A DNA stretch of 48,766 nt from positions 1 through 48,766 of the forward strand of contig CADCAS010000006.1 of assembly GCA_902799465.1 (NCBI GenBank). Direction: 5' to 3'. The translations under genes and the position numbers were made by a program. This document shows positions 36,030-44,959 of this stretch, one piece after another. The notes under the pieces were generated by a model that worked only from the letters and a program-made list of their open reading frames with translations, was not told where the DNA came from and did not search any database. Within the stretch, counting starts at the first letter, position 1; each line of letters opens with the position of its first letter. The DNA is from an uncultured Eubacteriales bacterium. Lineage in GTDB: Bacteria > Bacillota > Clostridia > Christensenellales > Aristaeellaceae.

Positions 36030-36347
36030 AATGGATAATGGAAAATGGAGAATGGAGAATACGTGATACTGTTCAGACTGGCGGCAAATTCGGATTTATT
36101 GGGACTGGGGAACGACCTCTCAGTCACCGACTTCGTCGGCGCCAGCTCCCCTGAAAGGGGAGCCAAGGCTGCCACGCGTCGTTCTCTTGGCTCCCCTCCC
36201 AGGGGAGCAGTCAGCCGCCAAGCTGACTGAGAGGTCGTTCCCCATTCCTAATCTATCATAAAACTGAACAGATACAGTTAATCAAACAAATCCGAAGGAT
36301 TTGCACCATCATTCTCCATTCTCCATTTTCAATTCTCCATTCTCCCA
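36030..36347. repeat. Heptamer-repeat element enclosing a complete MITE-like copy
   Basis: The left arm is GGAGAAT/GGAAAAT heptamers (36030-36060) and the right arm ATTCTCC heptamers (36310-36347), complementary to the left. Between them lies the MITE-like copy at 36065-36275. The arms use a different heptamer from the other copies in the window. No gene is seen in 35993-36427. Confidence 0.7.
36065..36275. mobile_element. MITE-like inverted-repeat element, copy 3
   Basis: Outer inverted repeats are GATACTGTTCAGACTG at 36065-36080 and AAACTGAACAGATAC at 36261-36275. Inside are GACCTCTCAGTCA and TGACTGAGAGGTC around two GGCTCCCC/GGGGAGC hairpins. The plan is the same as 3170-3393 but 13 bases shorter. 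Confidence 0.75.
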
Positions 36348-36364
36348 GACTCCCTCATTTCCCC

Positions 36365-36393
36365 TTGCATAATTCCCCGTTTTCGTGTATAAT
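36365..36393 (+). promoter_or_regulatory. SigA-type promoter of darA-holB-ricT
   Basis: TTGCAT at 36365-36370, a 17-base spacer, and TATAAT at 36388-36393; the darA start is 34 bases further. Confidence 0.8.
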
Positions 36394-36427
36394 AGTCCCG
36401 TAAAGATAGTATGAAGGGGGATTGGCC

Positions 36428-36757
36428 ATGAAGCTCATCATAGCCATCGTTCAGGACGAGGACGCTTCCCGGCTGATCAGCACGCTGATGGCGGACGGCT
36501 ATCGGGTGACGAAGCTGGCGACCACGGGCGGATTTCTGCGCTCGGGCAACACCACGCTGCTGGTGGGCGTCGAGGACGACATGCTGGACAACGCCATGAC
36601 CATCATCGAGAAGGTCTGCAAGAGCCGCAAACAGATCGCCACCTCCCCTTCGCCCATCTCCGGCGCGACGGGGGTATTCGTGCCTTATCCCATCGAGGTC
36701 ACCGTGGGCGGCGCGACCATCTTTGTGCTGGACGTGGAACAGTTTAAGAAGATCTGA
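36428..36757 (+). CDS. darA: Cyclic-di-AMP receptor DarA/PstA
   Basis: A 109-residue PII-like trimeric protein that binds c-di-AMP. It has MKLIIAIVQDEDASRLISTLMADGYRVTKLATTGGFLRSGNTTLLVGV, the segment that forms the nucleotide pocket, and normal family length. The start is ATG 36428, with AGGGGG about 8 bases before; a TTG two codons upstream is too close to the site. The arrangement darA-holB-ricT matches yaaQ-holB-yaaT of Bacillus. Its output in this organism is unknown. Confidence 0.93.
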   Translation: MKLIIAIVQDEDASRLISTLMADGYRVTKLATTGGFLRSGNTTLLVGVEDDMLDNAMTIIEKVCKSRKQIATSPSPISGATGVFVPYPIEVTVGGATIFVLDVEQFKKI

Positions 36758-36765
36758 GGCGGAAC

Positions 36766-37749
36766 TTGAAGATCACGGAATTTGCGGGCTACGGAGACAG
36801 GCTTATACAGCTGATGCGTTCGGTTCAAGCCGGGCGCATTGTTCATGCCCTGCTGTTCACCGGCCCCCACGGCTCCGGCAAGCGCACCATGGCGCGGCTG
36901 TTCGCGCAGGCGATGCTGTGCAAGGGGATGGGGGAGCGGCCCTGCGGGGTCTGTCCCGCCTGCCAGCGGTTTGAAAACGGCACCCATCCCGACGTGCGGG
37001 TGGTGAAGCCGGAGAAAAAGACCATCGGCGTGGACGAGATCCGGGATCTGATCGACTATCTGGCCCTGCGCCCCTACGAGGGCGGCAGGCACATCGCCAT
37101 CATCGAACAGGCGGACCGGCTGACCCCCAGCGCCCAGAACGCGCTGCTCAAGACGCTGGAGACCCCGCCGGGGGACGCCATGTTCTTTCTGATCTCCGAC
37201 GCTCCCGGGGCGCTGTTGCCGACGATACTGTCCCGCTGCCAGACGGTGCGCTTCACGGACCTGTCCGTGGAGGACTGCGCCGGGGTGCTGGTGAAGCGCG
37301 GCATCGCGCCGGAGCGGGCCGGGCTGCTGTCCGGCATGGCCCAGGGCTCGGTGGGACGGGCGCTGGAGCTGGACGGGGACAAGGACTATATGGAGCTGCG
37401 GGAGCGCGCCTTAAAATCGCTGGAGACCCTCAAGGGCCCCGGCACCGTGGCCGCCGCGGCGATGCCCCTGGAGGACGACAAGGGCCGGGAAGGCGCGATC
37501 CTGGACATCATGGAGCTGTGGGCCCGGGACCTCATGGCCGTCCAGCAGGGCATGACGCCCTACGAGGTCGGGGAGCTTGCGCGCCTTCAGCGGACACCGC
37601 TGGACGGACGGGCGCTGTTGCTGGGCGTGATGAAGGCCCGCTCCCAGCTCCAGAGCAACGTGTCCTGGCCCAACGCGCTGGAAAACATGTACTTTCATCT
37701 GACAGAGAATGGAAATAACGGGAGGACTCAGCTTTCATGGCAACGGTAA
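36766..37749 (+). CDS. holB: DNA polymerase III delta' subunit
   Basis: A 327-residue AAA+ clamp-loader protein. Walker-A-like GPHGSGKRTMARL is near residue 33, the zinc-binding Cys cluster lies in CKGMGERPCGVCPAC, and NALLKTLETPP and ILSRCQTVRF (sensor region) follow. The start is TTG, 8 bases after the darA stop, with an AGGCGGA-type site. It overlaps ricT by 13 bases. It belongs to the replisome with HolA and DnaX, which are not in this window. Confidence 0.93.
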   Translation: MKITEFAGYGDRLIQLMRSVQAGRIVHALLFTGPHGSGKRTMARLFAQAMLCKGMGERPCGVCPACQRFENGTHPDVRVVKPEKKTIGVDEIRDLIDYLALRPYEGGRHIAIIEQADRLTPSAQNALLKTLETPPGDAMFFLISDAPGALLPTILSRCQTVRFTDLSVEDCAGVLVKRGIAPERAGLLSGMAQGSVGRALELDGDKDYMELRERALKSLETLKGPGTVAAAAMPLEDDKGREGAILDIMELWARDLMAVQQGMTPYEVGELARLQRTPLDGRALLLGVMKARSQLQSNVSWPNALENMYFHLTENGNNGRTQLSWQR

Positions 37750-38903
37750 TCGGCGTGCGCTTCAAGAAGGCAGGCAAGGTATATTTTTTTGACCCCAGCG
37801 GCATCTGGCCTCGCCCCGGCGATTTCGTGGTGGTGGAGACCACGCGGGGGATGGAGCTTGGAGAGGTGGTCACCGGCTCCCGCACGGTCAACGACGCCCA
37901 GCTGGTGTCGCCCCTGCGGAAGGTGCTGCGCATGGCCACTGAGGAGGACGTGCGTCGCGCCGAGACCAACGAGCAGCGGGAGAAGGAAGCCTTCACGGTT
38001 TGCCAGGAGAAGATCGTGCGCCACAAGCTGGACATGAAGCTGGTGAGCGTGGAGTTCACCTTCGACAACTCCAAGATTATATTCTATTTCACCGCCAACG
38101 GGCGCGTGGACTTCCGCGAGCTGGTGAAGGACCTGGCCGGGGTGTTCAAGACCCGCATCGAGCTTCGGCAGATCGGCGTGCGCGACGAGGCCAAGATGCT
38201 CGGCGGCCTGGGCGCTTGCGGGCGGCCCATCTGCTGCCGCCAGTTCCTGGGCGACTTCCAGCCCGTGTCCATCAAGATGGCCAAGGAGCAGAACCTGTCC
38301 CTGAACCCCACCAAGATCTCCGGCCAGTGCGGGCGGCTGATGTGCTGCCTCAAGTTCGAGCAGGACAACTACGACGCGGTGCTCAAGCGCGTGCCGAGGG
38401 TGGGGAAGGACATCGTCACCCCGGACGGCGTGGGCGTCATCACAGACATCAACGTCATCAAGGAGACCATGAAGGTCCGCATCCGCCAGGACGACGACAC
38501 CTTCGACGTGCGGGAGTACGCCATCGACGACGTGCGCCGCCCCGGCCCCGGCGATGCCGCCGCCGTGCGCGAGCCGTCCCGAGCCCCGCAGGAGCGCCGT
38601 CCCCGCCGCAATTCGGAGGCGGCCTCCGCCGAGCCCCAGGAGGGCGAGAACGGCGAGGAGAAGCGCCGCCGCTATCCCCATCAGAAGGCACCCAAGAACC
38701 TCTCCACCGACCAGTTCTTTGAGAAGCTCAAGGAGAACGGCGGCGTGACCCCCGTCAACGCAAACCGCGAACACCGCCGCCGCCGTCCCGGCAAGGGCCG
38801 CCCCGAAGAGCAGGCAGCGCCTGTTGAAAAGGCCGCGCCCGTCCAGCAGCCCGCGCCCGCCGAGGCCCCGAAGCAGGAGGCGTCCGGGGGCGAGGATGCG
38901 TAA
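37737..38903 (+). CDS. ricT: RicT (YaaT) PSP1-domain iron-sulfur protein
   Basis: A 388-residue protein. Residues 1-270 are the PSP1/YaaT family (VIGVRFKKAGKVYFFDP, GEVVTGSRTV), with the Cys sites GACGRPICCRQF and SGQCGRLMCCLKFE. In Bacillus, RicT binds iron-sulfur clusters in the RicA-RicF-RicT complex, which tunes RNase Y processing and promotes sporulation and biofilm. About 115 residues are added at the C-terminus, charged and Pro/Ala-rich with Arg patches; Bacillus YaaT lacks this. GGAGG precedes ATG 37737, within the end of holB. Confidence 0.93.
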   Translation: MATVIGVRFKKAGKVYFFDPSGIWPRPGDFVVVETTRGMELGEVVTGSRTVNDAQLVSPLRKVLRMATEEDVRRAETNEQREKEAFTVCQEKIVRHKLDMKLVSVEFTFDNSKIIFYFTANGRVDFRELVKDLAGVFKTRIELRQIGVRDEAKMLGGLGACGRPICCRQFLGDFQPVSIKMAKEQNLSLNPTKISGQCGRLMCCLKFEQDNYDAVLKRVPRVGKDIVTPDGVGVITDINVIKETMKVRIRQDDDTFDVREYAIDDVRRPGPGDAAAVREPSRAPQERRPRRNSEAASAEPQEGENGEEKRRRYPHQKAPKNLSTDQFFEKLKENGGVTPVNANREHRRRRPGKGRPEEQAAPVEKAAPVQQPAPAEAPKQEASGGEDA

Positions 38904-38922
38904 ACGCTTTACCAAAGGAATC

Positions 38923-38950
38923 TTGACATATAACAGCCCCGTGCTATAAT
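38923..38950 (+). promoter_or_regulatory. SigA-type promoter of metK
   Basis: A perfect TTGACA (38923-38928), a 16-base spacer, and a perfect TATAAT (38945-38950), directly before the SAM riboswitch. Confidence 0.92.
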
Positions 38951-38970
38951 AATATCAGCAATCAAAGTTT

Positions 38971-39127
38971 GCCTTATCCAGAGCGGCTGAGGGACAGGCC
39001 CGATGAAGCCCGGCAACCGGTCGGCGTGCCGACAAGGTGCCAATTCCTGCGACGGGACGCGCGTTCCGTCGAAAGATGAGGCGGGATGGATGGACTTTCC
39101 AGGCTCGCCGTTTGGCGGGCTTTTTTT
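38971..39127 (+). promoter_or_regulatory. SAM-I (S-box) riboswitch with terminator
   Basis: The aptamer (38971-39080) carries the family hallmarks CTTATCCAGAGCGGCTGAGG, CCCGATGAAGCCCGGCAACC, AAGGTGCCAATTCC and GAAAGATGAG. The expression platform ends in the hairpin GCTCGCC-GTTT-GGCGGGC (39103-39120) and T7. When SAM is plentiful the terminator should form and reduce metK expression, so SAM controls its own synthesis. Confidence 0.95.
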
Positions 39128-39154
39128 GTGAATACGATCAGGAGGAAAGCTATA

Positions 39155-40300
<1,146 letters not shown>

Positions 40301-40340
40301 GATGGAGAGTGCGACAGCGCACTGTTTACACAAAACCAAA

Positions 40341-40374
40341 GCCCGGGACCGCCTCATGCGAGGCGTTCCCGGGC
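40341..40374. terminator. Bidirectional terminator between metK and the vanZ-like gene
   Basis: GCCCGGGA..GCCTC (40341-40355) pairs with GAGGC..TCCCGGGC (40360-40374) over a 4-base loop. T-rich sequence follows on both strands. The stem includes the stop codon of the minus-strand gene (40354-40356). Confidence 0.8.
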
Positions 40375-40851
40375 TTTGTGCTTTTTGCGAAGCGTGAGCA
40401 GGCAGAGGCAGACGAGGGCTCCGACGAGGGCGCCGCCGCTGTCGATGAACACATCGGTGAGAGCGGGGCCGCGGCTGGAGACGAACATCTGGTGCAACTC
40501 GTCGGTGCCGGCGTAGAGCGTGGCCAGCGCCCAGGCGTACAGGGCCATGACGGCTGGTCGACGCTCCAGGATGTAGTGCAGGTAGATCACCAGCGTCAGC
40601 GCCAGCAGGGCGTATTCGCTGAAGTGGGCGGCCTTGCGGACGAGGTGGTGGACCTGCTGTATGAGCTGCTGCCGGTCCGCGGGGCTCATGGCCTCGAAGC
40701 TGGGGGCCAGCCGCCGCACCAGCCATTCGGTGATCGACCCGCTGAGCTTCGAGGAGGTATCCCCGTCCTGGGCGGAGAATACGAAGATCATCACCGCCAC
40801 TACGATGACCGCCAGCAGCGAGACGGCGACCTTGGCCTTGATCCTTGACAT
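40354..40851 (-). CDS. VanZ-like membrane protein
   Basis: A 165-residue protein with four hydrophobic helices (near residues 8-26, 78-95, 100-117 and 133-152). The segment RKAAHFSEYALLALTLV and the later GTDELHQMFVSSRGPALTDVFIDSGGALVG are the VanZ-like family pattern. VanZ itself gives low-level teicoplanin resistance, but most homologues are uncharacterised, and no van genes are nearby. GGAGG precedes the ATG. Confidence 0.87.
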   Translation of the reverse strand: MSRIKAKVAVSLLAVIVVAVMIFVFSAQDGDTSSKLSGSITEWLVRRLAPSFEAMSPADRQQLIQQVHHLVRKAAHFSEYALLALTLVIYLHYILERRPAVMALYAWALATLYAGTDELHQMFVSSRGPALTDVFIDSGGALVGALVCLCLLTLRKKHKARERLA

Positions 40852-40901
40852 ATCCCGCCTCCGTTTCCTTGATGACTATAGCATGGCACGATCCGTGCGG
40901 T

Positions 40902-42686
40902 TTATTCGCCCAGCAGCTTCTCCAGCTGGCCGATGGCGTCGTCGAAGGCCTTCAGCGCGTCATGGATGGGGTCGGGCGTGGTCAGGTCCACCCCGGCCAG
41001 CTTCAGCTCCTCGATGGGATAGTCGCTGCCGCCGGTGGAGAGGAAGCGCAGGTAGTCCGAGGCGTCGCCGGTCCTGAGGATGCGGTCGGCGATGGCGACG
41101 GCGCTGGAGAAGCCGGTGGCGTACTGATAGACGTAGAAGGCGCTGTAAAAGTGGGGGATGCGGGCCCACTCCACGTCGCAGAAGTCGTTGATGACGCAGC
41201 CCTCGTAGTACTTCGCGTTCAGGTCGTGATAGAGCTTGTTCAGCGCCTCCGCGGTCAGCGGCGTTCCGGACTGGTACAGCGCGTGGGCGTCCCGCTCGAA
41301 CTCTGCAAACAGCGTCTGGCGGAAGATGGTGGTGCGGAAGCCTTCCAGGAAGTGGTTCAGCAGCATGGCGCGGCGGGCGGGATCGGTCTCCACGGACAGC
41401 AGATAGCGGGTCAGCAGCACTTCGTTGACGGTGGAGGCTACCTCGGCCACGAAGATGGCGTAGTCGTGGTTGGCGTAGCCCTGCGCCCGGTCGGAGAAGA
41501 AGCTGTGCATCGAGTGGCCCAGCTCGTGCGCCAGGGTGAAGGCGTCGTCCAGCTTGTCGGCGTAGTTCAGCAGTACATAGGGGTGGACGCCGTAGACACC
41601 CATCGAGAAGGCCCCGGCGTGCTTGCCGCGGTTCTCGTACACGTCGATCCAGCGCTCATCAAAGGCGCGGTCCAGCAGGGACTGGTATTCCTCGCCCAGG
41701 GGCCTGAGGGCCTGCCTGACCAGGTCCCGGGCCTTTTGATAGGGCATGTCGATCTCCACGTCGTCCACGATGGGCGTGTACAGGTCGTAGAGGTTCAGCG
41801 CGTCAAGCCCCAGGCGGTGCTTGCGCAGCTCGATGTAGCGGCGCATGGCGGGGAAGGCGTCGTGGACCGCGGCGATCAGGTTGTCGTACAGGCTGACGGG
41901 CACATTGTTCCCGAACAGCGCGGCGGCACAGGCGCTGTCATAGCCGCGGGCTTCTGCGTTGAAGCAGTCCAGCTTCACGCTGCCCGCGTAAGCGGCGGTC
42001 AGGGTGTTGATGTACCTGCCGAACTCGCCGAAGTAGGCCTCGAAGGCCGCCTTGCGCACGGACTGGCTGCGGCTCTCCCGATAGACGCCAAAGCTGGCGT
42101 GGGTCAGCGGGACCTCCTCGCCCTTTTCGTCATGGATGTTCGGGAAGCGCATTTCGACCTCGGAGAGCATCTCGAACACGTTCTCCGGGGTCTGGGCCGC
42201 GTCGCCCAGCATGGCCATGAAGCGCTCGCCGTTGTGATCCAGCGTGTGCGCACGGGCGCGAACCACGTTTTCGATGATGTGGCGATAGGGCTTCATGCCC
42301 TCGGCGCTGAGCCACTGGTTCAGCTGGGTTTCGGGGATGGTCAGCAGCTCCGGGTCCACGAAGGCCGTGGCGGTTTGCAGCGCCACGATCATCGAGGTGG
42401 CCAGACCCGCCATCTCCTGACCGGCGGTGTCGCCGCCGTCCTGATACTTTTTCAGCATGGCGTACTCATAGACCCGTTCCGCGGCCTCCGACGTCGCGTA
42501 GATCTGGTCCAGGCCGGCCTTCAGGCTCTCCTGAGAGGCCTTGAGCGTCCCCGGCAGACTTGCCAGCGCCTTCACCGCGGCGTCGCACTCCGCCAGCGCC
42601 CTGCGCCAGGCGTCGTCGCTTTCAAAGATGGGTTTCAGGTCCCACTGATACACGGGGTCCATTTCAGACCGAAGTTTGTTTTCCAT
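40902..42686 (-). CDS. pepF: Oligoendopeptidase F (M3 metallopeptidase)
   Basis: A 594-residue cytoplasmic zinc peptidase that cleaves short peptides. The zinc motif is HELGH (about residue 386) in FTLAHELGHSMHSFF, with the downstream Glu in EVASTVNEVLLT. The C-terminal PHFYSAFYVYQYATGFSSA is typical of PepF. I chose ATG 42686 (MENKLRSEMDPVYQWDL), since GGAGG lies 5 bases before it; the longer frame runs into the promoter. The vanZ-like gene follows after 50 bases. Confidence 0.95.
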   Translation of the reverse strand: MENKLRSEMDPVYQWDLKPIFESDDAWRRALAECDAAVKALASLPGTLKASQESLKAGLDQIYATSEAAERVYEYAMLKKYQDGGDTAGQEMAGLATSMIVALQTATAFVDPELLTIPETQLNQWLSAEGMKPYRHIIENVVRARAHTLDHNGERFMAMLGDAAQTPENVFEMLSEVEMRFPNIHDEKGEEVPLTHASFGVYRESRSQSVRKAAFEAYFGEFGRYINTLTAAYAGSVKLDCFNAEARGYDSACAAALFGNNVPVSLYDNLIAAVHDAFPAMRRYIELRKHRLGLDALNLYDLYTPIVDDVEIDMPYQKARDLVRQALRPLGEEYQSLLDRAFDERWIDVYENRGKHAGAFSMGVYGVHPYVLLNYADKLDDAFTLAHELGHSMHSFFSDRAQGYANHDYAIFVAEVASTVNEVLLTRYLLSVETDPARRAMLLNHFLEGFRTTIFRQTLFAEFERDAHALYQSGTPLTAEALNKLYHDLNAKYYEGCVINDFCDVEWARIPHFYSAFYVYQYATGFSSAVAIADRILRTGDASDYLRFLSTGGSDYPIEELKLAGVDLTTPDPIHDALKAFDDAIGQLEKLLGE

Positions 42687-42726
42687 AAATGCCTCCGTTG
42701 CGCGGATGATTCCGTCGTTTTTATTC

Positions 42727-42755
42727 AGTATACCCCATTTTCCGTTGCGTGACAA
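42727..42755 (-). promoter_or_regulatory. SigA-type promoter of pepF
   Basis: On the minus strand: TTGTCA (42750-42755), a 17-base spacer, and TATACT (42727-42732). Confidence 0.75.
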
Positions 42756-42777
42756 GGGAAGATGGGGTAAAGTGGCG

Positions 42778-42855
42778 TAAAGGGAATAGGGAAAAGGGAA
42801 AAGGGAAAAGGGAAAAGGGGTGGCGGCTACCGCGCGGAATAATGAGGCGGTTGAA
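42778..42855. repeat. Heptamer-repeat element, half copy
   Basis: GGGAAAA heptamers (42781-42818) followed by the core GTGGCGGCTACCGCGCGG, related to the core at 9716-9730. No right arm is visible before the terminator at 42883. Confidence 0.6.
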
Positions 42856-42882
42856 AGAAAATGCTGCTTGGATGTGAATTCA

Positions 42883-42918
42883 TTGCAAAAAAAGGACGGC
42901 GCGGCGCGCCGTCCTTTT
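42883..42918 (-). terminator. Rho-independent terminator of paaK-ACT
   Basis: AAAAGGACGGC (42908-42918 read on the minus strand) pairs with GCCGTCCTTTT (42890-42900), and a run of seven T residues follows. It is 8 bases beyond the ACT gene stop. Confidence 0.87.
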
Positions 42919-42926
42919 GGGTGGGG

Positions 42927-43367
42927 TCAGAGGTTATCCACATCCTCCTGGCTGAGGAGCTTGACGTCCTTCATGCCGAACACGCGGGCGGCCTTCTGGC
43001 CGTCGTTGAGGCGCAGGATCATGTGGGCCTGGCCGTCGCCGGTGTTGCGGAGGAAGGAGTACATGTATTCCACGGAGAGGTCCGCCTGCTCGATAATGGT
43101 CAGCAGCTCGCACAGCCCCAGCGGACGGTCCGGCACCGCGGCGCAGATGACGTGGTTGACCTTGGCGATGCAGCCGCCGTCCTTGAGGATCTGCATGGCG
43201 CGGTCCGTGTCGGCGCTGTTGACGATCAGCCGCACGATGCCGAAGCTCTGGGTGTCGGCGATGGACAGGGCCAGCAGGTCGATCCCGCCCTTGCCCAGGA
43301 GCTCCGTCAGCTCCCGCAGCGCGCCCACGTTGTTTTCGAGGAATACGGAAATCTGCTTGATAAACAT
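42927..43367 (-). CDS. ACT-domain protein linked to phenylacetate-CoA ligase
   Basis: A 146-residue protein with two tandem ACT domains: MFIKQISVFLENNVGALRELTELL..., and a second from about residue 70. ACT domains bind amino acids as allosteric sensors. Proteins of this kind often sit beside paaK in anaerobes and probably sense an aromatic amino acid, but no function is proven. It lies 16 bases after paaK, in the same operon. Confidence 0.85.
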   Translation of the reverse strand: MFIKQISVFLENNVGALRELTELLGKGGIDLLALSIADTQSFGIVRLIVNSADTDRAMQILKDGGCIAKVNHVICAAVPDRPLGLCELLTIIEQADLSVEYMYSFLRNTGDGQAHMILRLNDGQKAARVFGMKDVKLLSQEDVDNL

Positions 43368-43383
43368 ATTCGCTACCTCCTCA

Positions 43384-44703
43384 TCAAAGCTTTCTGTTGT
43401 CGATGACGCGCTTGGCCTTGCCCTCGCTCCTCGGGATGGACTTGGGCGCGACCAGCTTGACGTTGGTGGCGATGCCCACCACGGACTTGATCTGGCCCAC
43501 GATGTACTTGCGCACGTTCTCGATGTGGCTGACGGTATCGGAGAACATGTCCTCTGTCATCTCCACCTGGACCTCCAGGGTGTCGGAGTTGTTGACGCGG
43601 TCCACGATGAGCATGTAGTGCGGGGCGACACCCTCGGCGCTGACCAGCACGGACTCGATCTGACTCGGGAACACGTTCACGCCGCGGATGACCAGCATGT
43701 CGTCGGTGCGGCCGGTGATGCGGCCCATGCGGGCCAGGGTGCGGCCGCAGGCGCACTTGTCGTCGGTGAGGGTGCAGATGTCGTGGGTGCGGTAGCGCAG
43801 CATGGGCATGCCGGTCTTGGTGATGGTGGTGAACACCAGCTCGCCGGGCATGCCATAGGGCAGCTGTTCGCCGGTGGCGGGGTTGATGATCTCGGCGATG
43901 ACGTGGTCCTCGTTGATGTGCATGCCGTGCTTCTCAAGACACTCGAACGCCACGCCGGGGCCGGAGATCTCGGTCAGGCCGTAGATGTCGCAGGCGTCGA
44001 TGCACAGCAGCTGCTCGATGCGCTCGCGCATCTCCTCGGTCCAGGGCTCCGCGCCGAAGCAGCCCGCCTTCAGCTTCAGGTCCTTCTCCGGGTCGATGCC
44101 CATCTCGCGGATGGTCTCGCCCAGGTAGGTGGCGTAGGAGGGGGTGCAGCAGAGTATGGTGGCCCCCAGGTCCTTCATCATCATGATCTGCCGCTGCGTG
44201 TTGCCCGAGGACATGGGCACCACCATCGCGCCGATGCGGTCCGCGCCCTGATACGCGCCGAAGCCGCCGGTGAACAGGCCCAGGCCGTAGCACACCTGCA
44301 CGATGTCCTCAGAGGTACCGCCCGCGGCGGTCAGCGTGCGGGCCATCATCTCGGTCCACACGTCCACATCGTTGCGGGTGTAGCCGGACACGATGGGCTT
44401 GCCCGTGGTGCCCGATGAGCCCTGAATGCGCACGATGTCCTTTTTCGGCGAGGCCAGCAGGTCGAAGGGGTAGTAGTCCCGCAGGTCGGTCTTCTCCATG
44501 AAGGGCAGGTACTTCAAATCGTCGATGCCCCGGATGTCCTCCGGCTTCACGCCCGCCGCGTCCATCCGCGCGCGGTACATCGGCACGTTCTCATACTCCC
44601 GCTTCACGGTCTGGACCAGCCGCTCGCCCTGGAGCTTCCTCAGCTGCTCCCGGTCGATACATTCCATCGCCGGATCGTATATCCGGTGCTCTCGTGTGCT
44701 CAT
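43384..44703 (-). CDS. paaK: Phenylacetate-CoA ligase
   Basis: A 439-residue AMP-forming ligase that activates phenylacetate or related aryl acids to CoA thioesters. The ATP loop is IQGSSGTTGKPIVSGYT (about residue 94), with GLTEISGPGVAFEC and RTHDICTLTDDKCACGRTLARMGRITGRTDDMLVIRG later, typical of PaaK. I chose ATG 44703 because GAAAGGGT lies about 9 bases before; ATG 44712 is too close. In anaerobes such ligases work with indolepyruvate-type ferredoxin oxidoreductases to interconvert aryl acids and aryl 2-oxo acids; no such gene lies in the window. It has its own promoter. Confidence 0.93.
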   Translation of the reverse strand: MSTREHRIYDPAMECIDREQLRKLQGERLVQTVKREYENVPMYRARMDAAGVKPEDIRGIDDLKYLPFMEKTDLRDYYPFDLLASPKKDIVRIQGSSGTTGKPIVSGYTRNDVDVWTEMMARTLTAAGGTSEDIVQVCYGLGLFTGGFGAYQGADRIGAMVVPMSSGNTQRQIMMMKDLGATILCCTPSYATYLGETIREMGIDPEKDLKLKAGCFGAEPWTEEMRERIEQLLCIDACDIYGLTEISGPGVAFECLEKHGMHINEDHVIAEIINPATGEQLPYGMPGELVFTTITKTGMPMLRYRTHDICTLTDDKCACGRTLARMGRITGRTDDMLVIRGVNVFPSQIESVLVSAEGVAPHYMLIVDRVNNSDTLEVQVEMTEDMFSDTVSHIENVRKYIVGQIKSVVGIATNVKLVAPKSIPRSEGKAKRVIDNRKL

Positions 44704-44735
44704 ACCAATCATACCCTTTCGATAGCTTTTGAGCC

Positions 44736-44764
44736 ATTATAGCATAGATGCTGTGTACTTGAAA
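44736..44764 (-). promoter_or_regulatory. SigA-type promoter of paaK-ACT
   Basis: On the minus strand: TTTCAA (44759-44764), a 17-base spacer, and TATAAT (44736-44741). It allows paaK to be expressed apart from the T-box-controlled ligase upstream. Confidence 0.75.
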
Positions 44765-44824
44765 TGAATATTGTGTTAAAGTGATAAAGTAAAAGACGGG
44801 GGATGGGAAAGAGTCCCCCAACAG

Positions 44825-44911
44825 GGCGGGAAGTGGGGGAGTTAAACAGCGGCTGAAGCTGTTCGATTGAGAGCGCGACGGCTCGCCATCTAACTCTCCA
44901 CTCATAATCCC
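44825..44911. repeat. Heptamer-repeat-like inverted element
   Basis: GGGAAGTGGGGGAGTTA (about 44828-44844) and TAACTCTCCACTCATAATCCC (44890-44910) are roughly complementary, with AGCGGCTGAAGCTG between. This is a weaker member of the heptamer family. It lies in the gap between the acyl-CoA ligase and paaK. Confidence 0.45.
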
Positions 44912-44959
44912 ATTACAAGCTCCGCTCGATCGCCCGAAATTAAATCTTCAGCAATCTCC

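Noticed and set aside
40354..40851. A glycopeptide-resistance gene
   Set aside because: Only the VanZ-like fold is present; no vanHAX or regulatory genes lie nearby, and VanZ-like proteins are common in Clostridia without resistance.
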